DNA of 64,000 nucleotides from Atopsyche davidsoni. Its lineage: Eukaryota; Arthropoda; Insecta; Trichoptera; Hydrobiosidae. Below the pieces are notes generated by a model. It made no database searches and was not told the origin of the DNA. It was given only the letters and a program-made list of their open reading frames with translations. Location: contig JAILWY010000023.1 of the NCBI GenBank assembly GCA_022113835.1, forward strand, positions 9,300,001 through 9,364,000, read 5' to 3'. Both the position numbers and the translations under genes were made by a program. Shown here in pieces: positions 51,282-63,336 of this stretch (within the stretch, counting starts at the first letter, position 1; every line of letters begins with the position of its first letter).

Positions 51282-51807
51282 CAGGGTGTCCAAAAAGAGT
51301 ATCGGGTGAATGTGAATAGCGGTATGCTGCGAAAAATTTTGGGCCCAGAGTTGCAGGAGTTTCAAGGTGATTTACTTGCCATACATCCAATCAATTAATT
51401 GAAGCTGTTAACGAATTATTCCTTAATAAGGTTATTTTACGTAGAGGTAACATAAATTGGCCTTCTAGAAGCCCCGACTTTAGCCCTCTTGACTATTTCG
51501 TATAGGGATACCTAAAAAGTAGGGTTTATGTGAAGAATCCGACCAACCTAACGGAATTGAAACAAAACATCAGGTCAGAAATGGCGGCAATATCGAGGGC
51601 TATGTGTCAGCGTGTTATCAGCAATCTTCGTTCCAGATTAGAAGAGTGCCAGCAGCGTAGCGGTCACTATTTGGATAACTTCATCTTTTTGAAATAATTT
51701 TTCATTTTGTACTCTTATAATCAACAATAATAAAAAAAAAACTTGATTACTAGTAGTTTTTGTTTTACTAAACTAACAAATACCCGATGCTCTCTTTGGA
51801 CATCCTG
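51282..51807 (+). mobile_element. Internally deleted Tc1/mariner-type transposon
   Basis: Terminal inverted repeats of about 27 bp (CAGGGTGTCCAAAAAGAGTA at the left; inverse CATCCTG end at the right, with scattered mismatches) are flanked by TA on both sides (51280-51281, 51808-51809), the Tc1/mariner target site. Only 526 bp remain: a 5' terminal piece joined to the transposase C-terminus. It is a non-autonomous remnant inserted opposite to the host gene. Confidence 0.82.
51400..51697 (+). pseudogene. Transposase C-terminal fragment with premature stop
   Basis: From about 51400 the frame reads NELFLNKVILRRGNINWPSR, SPDFSPLDYFV, then a TAG at 51503-51505 where family members have Trp (FVWGYLK), then GYLKSRVYVKNPTNLTELKQ and on to HYLDNFIFLK and a TAA at 51695-51697. 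The SPD-x-SPLDYF motif carries the last acidic residue of the DDE/DDD catalytic triad. The N-terminal DNA-binding part and first catalytic Asp residues are missing. Non-functional. Confidence 0.8.
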
Positions 51808-52539
51808 TATAAGTATATAAGTAATAACGTGCCTTATGTGTATCTTCTCTATGGTAGAAAATCAAACAAGTTTGAATACGCTACAGACTGCATTCACTGC
51901 GCCGATTGGCTTTGCGTCCTTTGATCAAGACACACACATCAGCCGATTTTCTATCAATACACCAGTGATGTTCGATTCGATAAGTTCAGCGTAAACCAAC
52001 CAACACGACGAATCTCAATCTATTCGAAAATATTAGCCTATTTGACTTTCAGCATACCAGTATTACGGCGTAGTGAAAGATGATACGCTCTTTAAATAAA
52101 TTAAAGCTAATTCATGATTTAAAGAAAATACGAAGAAAAATAAAATTATAAGTCTATTTACACATACGTTCTATGTATCTCATTTCACTCATATAGTATG
52201 GCGCATTCACTATAATTGGTTTTCGGTGATACTATAGCGAAATTTTAAAACATTTGTTTTTTTATCACGAATAACGCAAATGATTGATGATAACTGATTT
52301 TAACACTTAATACAAGGTAAATATTTTTAAACATGTAATAAAACTCATGCTAAGGTAATAATAATTACTTTGTATAAATCACTTCCATAATTCATTTTTG
52401 TTGCATCTTGATTAGAATGGATTCGACTTTTTCGTTATTAACTACGTGCTTTAATGCTTCCGGTTCATTTATCATCCAGAAAGCTTGCCGTTAATTGGGA
52501 CCGTGAGATTTATCATGAAGATGCCTTTTAGATGCTTAC

Positions 52540-52686
52540 CGTGAGGCCGGGGGCGCCCGTCTTGCCGTCAGCCCCGGGGGGTCCTGGCGGTCCTTGCAGG
52601 GTCTCCGGCATGGTGAAGGACTGCAGAAGCTGCGTCATGTTACACGCACACTGTCCGGGCGGCCCATAGCCCTCACCGTATATTTG
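52540..52686 (-). CDS. Mp: Mp exon 5: Cys-X-Cys interruption with N-glycosylation site, then Gly-X-Y
   Basis: Forty-nine codons, phase 0 at both ends, from an ATTGCAG acceptor to a GTAAGCAT donor. It begins QIYGEGYGPPGQCACNMTQL, then LQSFTMPETLQ, then five collagen triplets ending GKTGAPGLT. The CAC pair could form inter-chain disulphides in the trimer, and NMT is an N-glycosylation sequon (both inferred from motif). The non-collagenous half is probably one of the NC interruptions between collagen subdomains. Confidence 0.9.
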
Positions 52687-55350
52687 CTGCAATAGAAAAA
52701 AAAACAACATGATTTTAAATTAATATACATAGTCTTAAATTTATGAGCTATGATCTGATCCGTTACAAATGTGTTTTTTTGAGAGAAAAAATTGCATGTG
52801 AAAATTTTGGAGTTGATGGACGCATGTTTACTGTAGTGATGTCAGATTGTGTCTAGAGATATATTTTAACAATATCGTTTAAATACTTTTTATGACCCTA
52901 GAATCTTTAATATTCTGCACAGAATGGTACAAATACTTGTTCTTTTCTTGCTATTATATAAATATAACCGCAAAAATTAAATATGATTCCAAGATGGTGA
53001 ATACCAATATTTTAATACATGGGTAACGACATTCCACCAGGTTTGATTTTTAAAAGTACTTAGCTTTCTACAAATTTGTAAAGTAATTCCGACTTTATAT
53101 CGTTAGATCCTGATTATAAATAATTAATTTAACCATACTGAAACTTTTCTTTCCAAAACCTTAAATTCGTTTTACGTGTCATGATGTGACACAATTCTAT
53201 GGGTAATTAATACCGGGTGAACTTTATCTGTTATGTATTTGTAAATAATCTATTAAGGACACTAAAATTTGGTGTGTCTTAACGGGCTCTTCATTCCCGT
53301 GAATGATTCAGGCGGCACTTAAAAGTGCCCGATTGCTTACAGAAAAAAAGATTTGGAAATATAAAAAGGTTTTCAAAGCTCATTTAGTAAATTTTAGTTA
53401 AATTAAATTTTAAGTCGACTGACTAAATATATTTGAAATGAATTTATTTTGTGCTGCAAAATAAAAATTATATTTAAAAAAATCTCTTCTACGTGACTTA
53501 TTGTTACATGTTAGGCTATAATTTAATTATTTCGAGTAACAGTGTCATTTGCTGGATCCGTCGATATATACAAGTATATAAATTACCCCGATTGAGTAAT
53601 AAATTTGAGTCCGTAGATACGTTAACAAGATTTTTAATTAAATGTAAGTGTCACCCAAGCTGTCAAGCACAATTTGGAAACGCTATAGCAACTTATTATG
53701 TGCCTGCAGGCTCACAACAGCTGCGAGTTTTAATTTATATTAATCCATTATAATTTTAATCCACATATTTTTTTACAAATAAATTATAAAATCTATCGAT
53801 AATTATTAAAAATACGTTTATTCTATATAGAGTATTCCATATAATAAATATCTGGACTGATGAGGTCCAATTTAATTTTATTATACTTCTTTCAGATCGG
53901 TCAATAAAGATTTTTATGAATATAATACGAGTCAATACAAGTTTAACTGCAACAAAATATTTACAATAACATTACTCACTGTACAAGTCTTTTAAATGAA
54001 AAATTATAAATGATAAAAGTGTTCCGCGGTCTTATTGTTAAAGACACGGCAAATAAGAAAACGGCAGATTTTAGGGGTAGGATTAATCATTGGGATAGCG
54101 AAAAAACGCAAAGTGATGGATGAAGGCAATTAAATAGCCTGAAAAATGGAATTAGGTGGGTCATTTCACGAGAATGCCTGACGAAAGGTGAACGAAAAAA
54201 CAGGCTTCAGAGTGACGAACTGAGGGACGAATAAAGCATAATGTTTTCAAAATGCTGCTGGTTAGATAGTGGCTACTACATTAAAAAGTATTTTATACAT
54301 ATTTGAAATAAAACATTTCAGATTAATAAGTTCAAATTATTTTTTAATTATGTGATGGTAATAATAATTTTGTTTATTTCCTAAAATAGCATGTTTAAAA
54401 AAAAAACATTCAATGACATTAAATAAAGTAACAATATTTTTTTTGTTCGTGCGTATAACCATTTTCGGAAAGTTTTGCCATAAATTAGCTTTAAAAATCA
54501 ACAAATTACGAAACATGTTTCTCTATTTATAAACATGCTACAGTTTTCTTGTAGAATGTTAAGTTCTTATAAAAATAAACAAAGTAAATATACCAATACT
54601 CGCAATGGTTTTCAATGAAGTACCATTGTAGGTCTTCTATTCAGTTCATCTTATGTATCAACTTCACTTTTTTTACAGTTTTTTTTGTATTGTTAACTTT
54701 AATCCGGCAAAGGCTTTGGAGTTATTATTATAAATGTTTTTAGTATATTAGTAAGCCTTTTTTCTAGTAAAAATAAGTGAAGATATTTCTTTGCTTTGTA
54801 GGTATTTTTAAAAATGTAAAATGAAGAAAATTCTACTTTGGCGGTAAGCCAAGAAAAAGAGCCAAAAATCAAGTACTCGGTGAAAGTATAAAAATATCAA
54901 CTACCAACTTTACCTCATTAATTCAAGTATAAAAAGAGGTGATATTTTGGTTCAGGGCATCAAAAAACTGATACTATAAGTTTAAGTATATCAAAAAAAC
55001 TAATCCAATAATAATTAAGAATTTTAATATGTGCGGAACTGTTTTTTTTATAATTTGATAGCAAAAAATTAATTTTCAGCTATTCTTTGATATATTATAT
55101 CCATGAAATTACCAGCGTGTTCATAGAAAAGTCTGCCACGCTTCGCGTTCTGCCAGCATTGAAATTTAATAAAAAGATTTAAGTCGCTTGTCTGCAACGA
55201 GTCCCTACTCTTTATGCATCTTTCGTGTTCCACAACACTCAAGTCTTACAGCCGAGGGATTTTAAAGAAATTGAACGCGAAATGCACTCTAAATTTGCAG
55301 AGAAATTTCTCTCAAAAACATGAATTAATATGTTTGTAATTAGTACTCAC
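52687..55350. other. Intron between exons 4 and 5
   Basis: AT-rich, 2.7 kb. A GC-richer patch at 53270-53335 includes GGCACTTAAAAGTGCC (a 7-bp stem). No exon or transposon recognised. Confidence 0.6.
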
Positions 55351-55365
55351 CTTCACTGCAGTCCT
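55351..55365 (-). CDS. Mp: Mp exon 4: 15-nt microexon (RTAVK)
   Basis: A pyrimidine-rich acceptor (CTTCCTTCTCCAG) and a consensus GTGAGTA donor enclose just 15 nt, in phase 0, encoding RTAVK. Both neighbours join in phase 0, so inclusion or skipping keeps the frame. The alternative acceptor two bases further in would put a stop into exon 5, so this is the only workable form. The peptide sits in the non-collagenous interruption between exons 3 and 5. There is no sequence signature of its own; support is the pair of splice sites and the phase. Confidence 0.6.
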
Positions 55366-55822
55366 CTGGAGAAGGAAGCGTTGTAAATAAAAAGAACACA
55401 GTTAGGAAATTACACCAAGACTTGCTGCGAGAGGTGGATAGTTGTTTTGGCGTGAAGCTTTTCTAAAAGAGCGCCCTTTAAAAGCTTTTACCTAATCGTT
55501 TGTAGGTATGCGGATAATGCATGTTAGTTAACAGGCAGTTATGCGCAGGTATTGCTGGCAGCTGCACTTCCGGGAGTATCTAGAGTCTTTTGCCAGGAGG
55601 GAAAATTTTCTAGTAAGAAATAGGAACTATATAAATCCTGAGCGAATTTTCTCAAGTAACCTATTAACCTCGCTCTGCTTTAATATAAAAAAATATTTAA
55701 GAGCTATTAATAAGAATAATCCTTTTTGAAAATAAAAATATATTACGTCCTTCAAACAGGCTTAAATACTTCTTAAAGTATGATGGAGTATTAACTTCTA
55801 TTTTATTTGATCCTTTACTTAC
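55366..55822. other. Intron between exons 3 and 4
   Basis: A 457-bp intron of mixed composition. It begins, on the gene strand, at the GTAAGTAA donor of exon 3 and ends with the pyrimidine-rich acceptor of microexon 4. Nothing else recognised. Confidence 0.6.
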
Positions 55823-55936
55823 ATCATCAAGAGATCCTGATCCCGAGCCAGTGAGGTCCCCGCCAGAGGAGACACCAGGAGGGCCAGGGGGGCCAGGAGG
55901 GCCAGGGGGGCCGCGGATTGATTCTCCGGGAGAACC
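55823..55936 (-). CDS. Mp: Mp exon 3: Gly-Pro-Pro block and Ser-Gly-rich interruption
   Basis: A 114-nt exon, phase 0 at both ends, between TTTCCAG and GTAAGTAA. It encodes a collagen block, GSPGESIRG followed by five tandem Gly-Pro-Pro-like triplets, and then the non-collagenous interruption VSSGGDLTGSGSGSLDD. The repeated Ser-Gly with Asp on both sides is a typical glycosaminoglycan acceptor context (inference). It can follow exon 2 or the alternative leader exon at 57314-57415, because both end in phase 0. Confidence 0.9.
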
Positions 55937-58777
55937 CTGGAAAGAAAATTATAGTAAATACGTAGATTCTATATGAAAAACATAGATTCCATATAAAACA
56001 TAGATTCATAGATAAATTTAAAAAAAAAGAAAATTCGTTATTCTTTGAAATGTCTGAGTTTTTTAATCTACTCGTAAATATACGATGGGTGACTTTGAAC
56101 AGCTGCGCACTTTTCCAAATCATTTCTCATTAACAATTGGACATTCAGCTTAATACGTACATGTTGTTAATAATAATAAAAAAAAATATTTTTACAATCA
56201 ACTCACGTATTTTATTAAACATATTTGTGTCAAATATGAGCATATAGGTATATATCAAACCTGTTTATGTAGGTTATCAAGTTTTACTTATTTCGTTATA
56301 ACTTATATGTTTATTTTATATTAAATCTTGTTTTTAGTGTAACAATGGCTCAAACCAAGCAAACGCAATTGCTTACTTAAATCAATCTCAATTTTATTAA
56401 TACGGCACGGATTCAGATCTATCCTCGAATGTTTACTAATCTGTGATTAAATACATAAACCATCAATTTATCCCTTTCAGCGGAAACGGGATTAAATGAT
56501 TGTTGATTTTGAACGTCCCCGGGTTTATAAGTCAATATCCGAAATAACCAGATATCAAAGTCAACTAAAATGATCGACGGTTACTGTAATTGATATCAAA
56601 CCGATGATTCTGCTGCGTGTCAGGAAGGATTCACCACCAAATGAGATTTGGCTTTAGTATAAATGCGCGATTTGCAATTTAAAAATTCAATATTGAACAT
56701 TTTGCCAATCAAAACGAATACCGCTTTTTCCCGAAATCTGTTTAATATTCGTTTTTACTGAGCAAATATTTTTTTATTCCATCTTTAATTCCGATGTATT
56801 ATTGGTGAATAAAAAAATAATTTATAATTTTTATTAACAAAATTAAAGAATATGGGATAATTTATCTTAAATAATGTAATGTAATTTTATAAGGAGTTTT
56901 ATCTCACGAGAGCCGATTTATTTATCACAGCATGTTATAAAATTGTTTTAAAATTTATCTTTCTGATCGTGTATTGTATTAAATGAAGGTCTGCCGCAAG
57001 AAAAGTAAATTAACTCGGCTAAACTTTGACTCGCAGTGAAAGCCGACGTTTAGATATATATTACAAAGGCTGACGGAGAAATAATTCATTGCAGCATTTT
57101 TCACAAAGGCTTTGAGAAAAGAAGAGCATAGAGTTTATTTGATTTTATCAGCAAAAGCAGATATAATATGGAACTAATGATGGAATTATTTCTTACTGAG
57201 ACAACTTAAATATGACAATTATAATTTGATTATATATTTAAATATGACTTTTACTGTACATTATAGATTTATGTAGGTAAAATAATTTATTTTTGTTTAT
57301 AATTTTTATTCACCTGCTTTCGACGCGGTCTAATCAATACCGTTTTGTACTCATCCACATTATCTGACACTACACATGTGGTCAAACCAAACACAGCGAA
57401 TAACAGAATTTGCATTATTTGAAACAATATAATGGCACTGAAAATCACAAGGAATCAAAAATATTTAATTTTACTCGGACCGGTGTATCAATGCATAGCC
57501 ATGACAGCAAACTGAGTAACAGAATGCAATGCAACATATTTTTTGAAGCAAATGCCCCATTGGAGAAAAAACTGCAGTCACTTTGAATTCAAAGAATAAT
57601 AATTATACTGCAGCTATCGACCAATGCAAAAAAACAACAAAAAATAGCGCGAAGGTCGCTCTTATGAATTGCTTCGATATTTTGACCTCACTGTTGATTA
57701 TAAACAGTCAAATCATAATCATTATTGCATACAAAACCGTATATGGAAAGACCACACGATGAAGCTGCAGGTCTAAACATAAACAATGAGAAACCGTCAT
57801 AAAAAATGCAATATTTTATAAATGTTCTTGCAACTTTTTCATAATGATAATTATATTGCTAATATAATCCCAATGGAAATAAAAATCGTACCTATCATGA
57901 TAATACTATGACAACATTCATATAATTGTTGCCACGCACGTACGTTTTTTCTTATACCCGTTTGACGTACGAAATTCACTGCGAAAGTGAAATATATTTA
58001 GTGATTTGAATATACACGGCGGTGTAATTAAATCTAAAGGTCGTTCATTGAAGAACATTGTTAAATTAGTTAGGTTTCTATTAGTTTCTACACGGAATAT
58101 TTGCTATAGTTACTTAATAATTAATCCTGGTTTTGTAAATGCTAAGCTGTATCATACGATGTACAAAAAAAGAAAGTAAATATTATTGGTAAAATGATAA
58201 TAATGTAACTAGCAAACATAAAATATTAATACATGTTTCTTCTTTACATTTTATTAGAACAAATCTAAATTTTTTTTTCACAACTAAGTCATTTTCAAAA
58301 AACATTTTCTATGAAAATAATTTAAAAAATGTTTTATTAGGCGCTTAATAATTTCTAAATAAAATAAAAGGAAAAGCTCCTCGTGGAAAAAATAATGATT
58401 TCTGGAAGAAATATCAATTTGGATTGCTTGTCAGAAAACAATTATTATGATAAGAATTACGGTGAAAAAAAAAAATATTCTGATTTATATTTCAAATAAC
58501 TAATTTTTGTTTTTACTTAGAAAAAATCCACGTTTCTTCTATATCGTTATATAAAAAAGAGTGTTATGACTATCCAGATTATTAAGATTTGTTGATTAAC
58601 CAAAAAATAAACAAAAACTAACAATTATTTCGATATTTCATAATGAAACGAAGAATTTCATAATATTATTTGGATGGTAGTTATATCATAACAAAATTAA
58701 AATACTATTTTTTTAAATCACCTTTGTTTCTTTGATAAAATAATAAAACCATTTTAATAATCACACTAGATACTTAC
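55937..58777. other. Intron between exons 2 and 3, hosting the alternative first exon
   Basis: Non-coding apart from the leader exon at 57314-57415. The 57416-57720 stretch is the presumed upstream or promoter side of that exon, with an initiator-like TCAGT on the minus strand at 57511-57515. No transposon recognised. Confidence 0.6.
57314..57415 (-). CDS. Mp: Alternative first exon of Mp encoding a signal peptide (short secreted isoform)
   Basis: Reading from ATG at 57415, 34 codons run to a GTGAAT donor in phase 0. The protein starts MQILLFAVFGLTTCVVS, a signal peptide with a hydrophobic core and a likely cut after VVS, followed by DNVDEYKTVLIRPRRKQ. The donor phase equals the entry phase of exon 3, 1.4 kb downstream, so splicing would join this leader directly to GSPGESIRGPP. 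Known: multiplexins of flies and vertebrates use several promoters. Inferred: this is an internal promoter giving a short form without the N-terminal domain. On the minus strand a TCAGT initiator-like motif lies at 57511-57515, with a weak A/T box about 27 nt before it. A TTTTCAG just upstream at 57438 could instead be an acceptor for a 5'-UTR intron. Confidence 0.7.
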
Positions 58778-58821
58778 TTTTGGACCCCTCTCTCCCTTTT
58801 CACCTCTTCCCCGGGGGAAAT
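58778..58821 (-). CDS. Mp: Mp exon 2: first short Gly-X-Y stretch
   Basis: A 44-nt exon between a TTTCCAG acceptor and a GTAAGTAT donor. It completes the split Asp codon of exon 1 and reads [15 protein letters not shown], ending in phase 0. Gly at every third residue from the sixth residue marks the start of the collagenous region. It is isolated by introns of about 4.4 kb upstream and 2.8 kb downstream. The downstream intron contains an alternative first exon, so this exon would be present only in transcripts started further upstream. Confidence 0.85.
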
Positions 58822-61800
58822 CTGGAAACAAAATTACATAATAAATTATAATGAAAAATATGTATACGAATAAACAACAATATTAAAAAAAAAAAAAATT
58901 TCAATTTGAATGATATTATGAAAAAACATTAAGAAATAAAATCAGCTATTTAAAACTCATTTCCAAATTGTTATATTTAAAAAAAAATAAAGTATAAAAT
59001 ATACAGATTTATCCCTAAAAGAAAACAACACAGAAAAGGAACATATTTTCATGTGATAAAAAAATACTTCTTTTATCCCGACTTTCCGCCATTATATGTT
59101 GATGCTCAGGATCTTTTAGGGGAGTATGCCGAATTAAACTTTTTTAATAATATCGGAGAATAAAATGATTTGTAAAGTTAACGTGCTCGAAATGTCAAAA
59201 AAAAAACTTTTCATCGAAAAAAAGTTTCGAAATATATTCAAAATTGGAGTCCAATGCCATGAACCCTAATCGAACCTACGGGAAATAATTTTTTTATGCA
59301 AAAATAAATAAAAAAATCTTTGTATGCTATGTAGTTATCTTACTTATTTTATATATTTGTGATGGTTTAGGTAAAAACAATTTTTCAGCTATATTCAAGA
59401 GAAAATGTTTATTTTTGTGCCATAAGTTATAAAATATTTTGTGCCCGACCATAGAGTTTCTAATTTATTTATTTTAAAACGTTGTTCAATTATTTTTTGT
59501 TATTAAAAAATGTATATATATTTAGTATGTTTAATTTAAACAAACTAATTCGTGTTTAATTTTGATTTAACGAAACTCTTTGCTTAGTCAATAATACAAT
59601 GAGATTAAAAACGTGCTTATAATCTCACTTTAAATAAAATATTATATGCATGTCGTTAATTTTAAATCTCTCGATTGATAGTTAAATATAAATGTGAAAC
59701 CTTTTTATAATTTATGCGTATTTTTTTAACCATATTTGGATTATTTACAAGTTGACTCTAAAAATCTTTCACAAAAGCGTTTGAAACGATTTCATACATT
59801 GCTGTATTTTTGCTTTCTCCATATTATTAGTTAGATTTTTCCCAGTATGGTAAATTCATACCGTTTAATTTATGACTTGGATAAAGGCTCATTTTTATTC
59901 AACGATATGTAAATTTCGAGTTTGATTCCAATTAAAATTTATTACCACCACATAACGTAGTTGGAAGGAAAAATCACGAAACATGATTTTTTTACAATAC
60001 GTAAGCCGTTAAAATTTGTACGGTGATAGGAAAAACCTAAGTCAGGATTTAAGGGTGAGATTTTTATGGTCGCGTGCGGAATTCTGTATTTACGCCCATG
60101 AGTAGAATGTTTAATATTGTACAGTCCCTAAGAGAATCGCTAGCCTAATAATTTTCTAACATCCTCTTTTATCAAAGCCTCGAAAAGTCACCTACTCTTT
60201 ATAACACTTTAGTATTTGATTGCCAAAGTAAATTTAATGTTATTAAAGTGTGAAACTTAAATTTATAAAGCTTTTTAAAAAAGTCTCAGTGAATTATTTT
60301 CAAATTTCCGAACATGGATATAATGCAAAGCTCACAGATAGGCACGTAGTTTAATGAAATCATATAATAGATAAAAAAAATGGTTTTATGCAAAGAACTT
60401 TATTTATTTAATGCATTTTATTTAATAAAATATTCATAAATTCCAAAATCAGTATTTGTTCATTTTATCGTCATCTCAAATCAACCTTTTTAAAACTGTT
60501 ATTATGTAAAAAATATTTTTTAAACTTCACAATAACTAAATTTCGTTTTTAATGCGGACCATAAACCGTCTCTAAGTATTTAGATCTTCTAATCAAACTT
60601 ATAGCCCGAGAAATTTCCAATGCATTATTTGTTCATAATAAACACAACTATATCTCCTGGGAAATCAAACTGATCTAATGAAACACGTAGGAATAGCATT
60701 TCCATCAAGTTTATCGGATACAGTGAAATATAAATTCAATTAACATTAGTGCTTAGTTCTATTTAAGCTGTTATTAACATACGTGCTATTATTTATTTTT
60801 TAATCAAAAAGGTCAAAAAACAATCTCAACGATTCAAAGTTTTAGTGTTATTTTGCCTCTAAGCTAATTTCTATCTTAAAAATATTGTTATTTTAATTTT
60901 TTTTTTTTAACGAAACTCCGTTTATGTGAATATGAATATGATAGTATGTTCATATATGATCAAAAGGTGCTTCACGGTCATAGGAGTTACAGACTGACCA
61001 CATTGCATCAAGGTTATTCTATATGTTACAAATTTAATGTTCAGAAAATAATAGTTTTAAATTTTTGAAAATACATATTATTCTGTAGACTCTTTTTAAT
61101 ACAAAAAAAGTATTATGAGAGATACTCGTATTTAAAGATAAAATAACATTACAGTCCCCGTACCTTACCCGAATGTTAATTGAGAGAAGACCAACATCAT
61201 TCAGTGGGTTAAAAGTTGTTAAAAATATCAATTTATTTTTCTAAATGTATAACACATTTATGCTTATATTCACATGTAATGTGAGTCAGTATAAAGAGTT
61301 TTCCTAGAAATTCTTGAGTTTAAATTCAGTTAAAATTTCCAGGAAACAATCAACCGATACAATATTGATCTCAGCATAACCAGCACTCATTGTTTCGTGG
61401 AATTGGAAGCCCGATTTCAATTATATTGATTAGTTTTGGATAGAATATAAGTATACCATTTTACATTAAAATAATCGTCGTAAATATTTTGCTTTGACAA
61501 TGATCACAAGATAAAGGACACACACAATACAGAAAATTTATAATCAACATTATATTTAGGAAAAATATAATATGAAATTAAGTAATGCAAAGACCAATAA
61601 ATAAATAAAAAATTGCATAAATGGAGGTCTCCAGTATACAAATTTAAATAGAATATATTTTTATTGAGCTATATTTATTTAAAGAGATTTATTAAGTTTA
61701 CCTAAATCACTTACAATAAACAATACATAAAAGTTTTGAAGTCACCCTCATGAGAATATATGCAGAATAAAAGAAAATAGATATGATTTTAGTGCATGTA

Positions 61801-63233
61801 AGTACATTATTTTGAAGATACTTAGTTTATTTAATTTGAAATATAATAATTAATTGTTTTATTTACATTATTATTAATAAAAAAACTATAAATTCAAGTT
61901 ATTTGTTGACCTTTGCTGTAGTTTTTGTTACAGCTATAATATATTATTGTTTATTTTCACTATTAAATGCTAACACATTCGTATTTGAAGATAAAAATGA
62001 TTTGATTTTTTAAATAAATTTAATTGCAGAAGAAATACATTGTAACTTTTGATAAGATCTTGATTCAATGATGCAATAATAAATAGTTTATATTAATCTT
62101 TTTAAACATTTATAATAAAATCGTGAGTTGATAGATATCAAAGTTCATTGTTTTAAAATATAAAGGCTTTTTATGTTTGTGAAGGTTAAAACATTTTTTA
62201 AAATATTATTTTTGTGTTACGTGATTTGTATTTGGTTTTTATGAAACCGCAGTAGCAATTAAATACATAATATGGTATTTTTTATTAATTTTTCCTTACA
62301 TGTTTTTTATGGCGTCTTTTAACGACTTAATCAAAACGACAAAATTACTTCCGCGCATTAAATAAATAATTAGGAGATGTAAAATCAAAACTTCCCTGGT
62401 GCATTTTAGTTTAGCTTTTTCAGGTGTCAATGAAAATTACAATTTAAAGATGGAAAGAATATTGTTTGTGTCAAATATATAAAATAATTACTATTTACCA
62501 ATAAAAATATTGAAAAAAGTGTTAAACTCATCAAAATTTTATGTTAAATAATATCCGATAAAAAAGGTAAAGGAAATGTCCATTGGAGTGGCACTGATGA
62601 ATGTGATAGTAAAATAATTATTTAATCCGTTGTTTATACTAAAATAAAATAGTATCCAATAGAAATATTATACAATAAACAACTTCACAATATGTCCCAA
62701 TTGAAAAAATAAATTTTCGTTTGAAAATTGTAAGAAGATTATCCTCGTTAGGTTATTCTTATTTATATAAATTCTACTAAAAACAAATTTTATATTTGTA
62801 TTAAGCTTTCAAGGTCCCAAGTTGAAACAGAGAGACTTACAATGAGGCAAACGATATTATAATGAACTAACTTTAAAAATCTTCCTAGTCCTTTTTTTAT
62901 TCATTAATTTAAATATAATTATATATATTTGATTTTTGTGAAGACTTCACAGTAAGTGCGATTTTGCCTTTAGAGGTTTTATTTGTGATTGATATGAGCG
63001 AGTACATTTTTTCATACATTAAAAATGATTATAGAAACTTTCAGAATAATATCTATAAATTAAAAATAATTATTATGTAACGCTCTTATCTGATAATATA
63101 TTATCTTAACAGTATTTTTAAAACAGTTTGTATTCGTATCCTCTAGATTCATTGTGCACAGCAGATAGCAATGTACACTGGACATGCAATCATCATTCTG
63201 TCGTCGCTAAATTAGAACAGGCGTATAACTTAC
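58822..63233. other. Intron between exons 1 and 2
   Basis: Very AT-rich, 4.4 kb. A minus-strand frame at 61169-61231 (21 codons from ATG to a GTAAGGTA donor) ends in phase 0, while exon 2 must be entered in phase 1, so it is not taken as an exon. No RNA gene or transposon recognised. Confidence 0.6.
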
Positions 63234-63336
63234 CGTCCAGTCCGGGGGGAGGCGGAGGAAAGGGAGGCATCCCCCCGTCCAGCCTCCCCGAGCCCTCCCC
63301 ACCCGAAGCACTGTCGTCGCCATCTTCCGTGTCCAC
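63234..63336 (-). CDS. Mp: Mp exon 1 of window: acidic Ser-Gly and Pro-rich segment before the collagen region
   Basis: Thirty-four codons plus one base, entered in phase 0 after a TTGCAG acceptor and left at a GTAAGTT donor in phase 1. It begins VDTEDGDDSASGGEGSGRLD and continues with GGMPPFPPPPPGLD. The Ser-Gly pairs surrounded by Asp/Glu fit glycosaminoglycan attachment in this proteoglycan family (inference). The poly-Pro run leads into the first collagen block in the next exon. It is not a first exon: there is a good acceptor and no start codon with a signal peptide. The upstream exons, expected to encode the N-terminal laminin-G/thrombospondin-like domain, lie beyond the window. Confidence 0.85.

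Larger units (their letters stand above)
51109..52539. other. Intron between exons 5 and 6
   Basis: A 1.4-kb intron, more than a third of which is the deleted Tc1/mariner element at 51282-51807. The remainder is AT-rich with no recognised feature. Confidence 0.7.

Noticed and set aside
61169..61231. ATG-initiated 21-codon minus-strand frame (starting MIFLTTFNPLND) with GTAAGGTA donor
   Set aside because: It ends in phase 0 whereas exon 2 needs phase 1, and it has no signal-peptide character.
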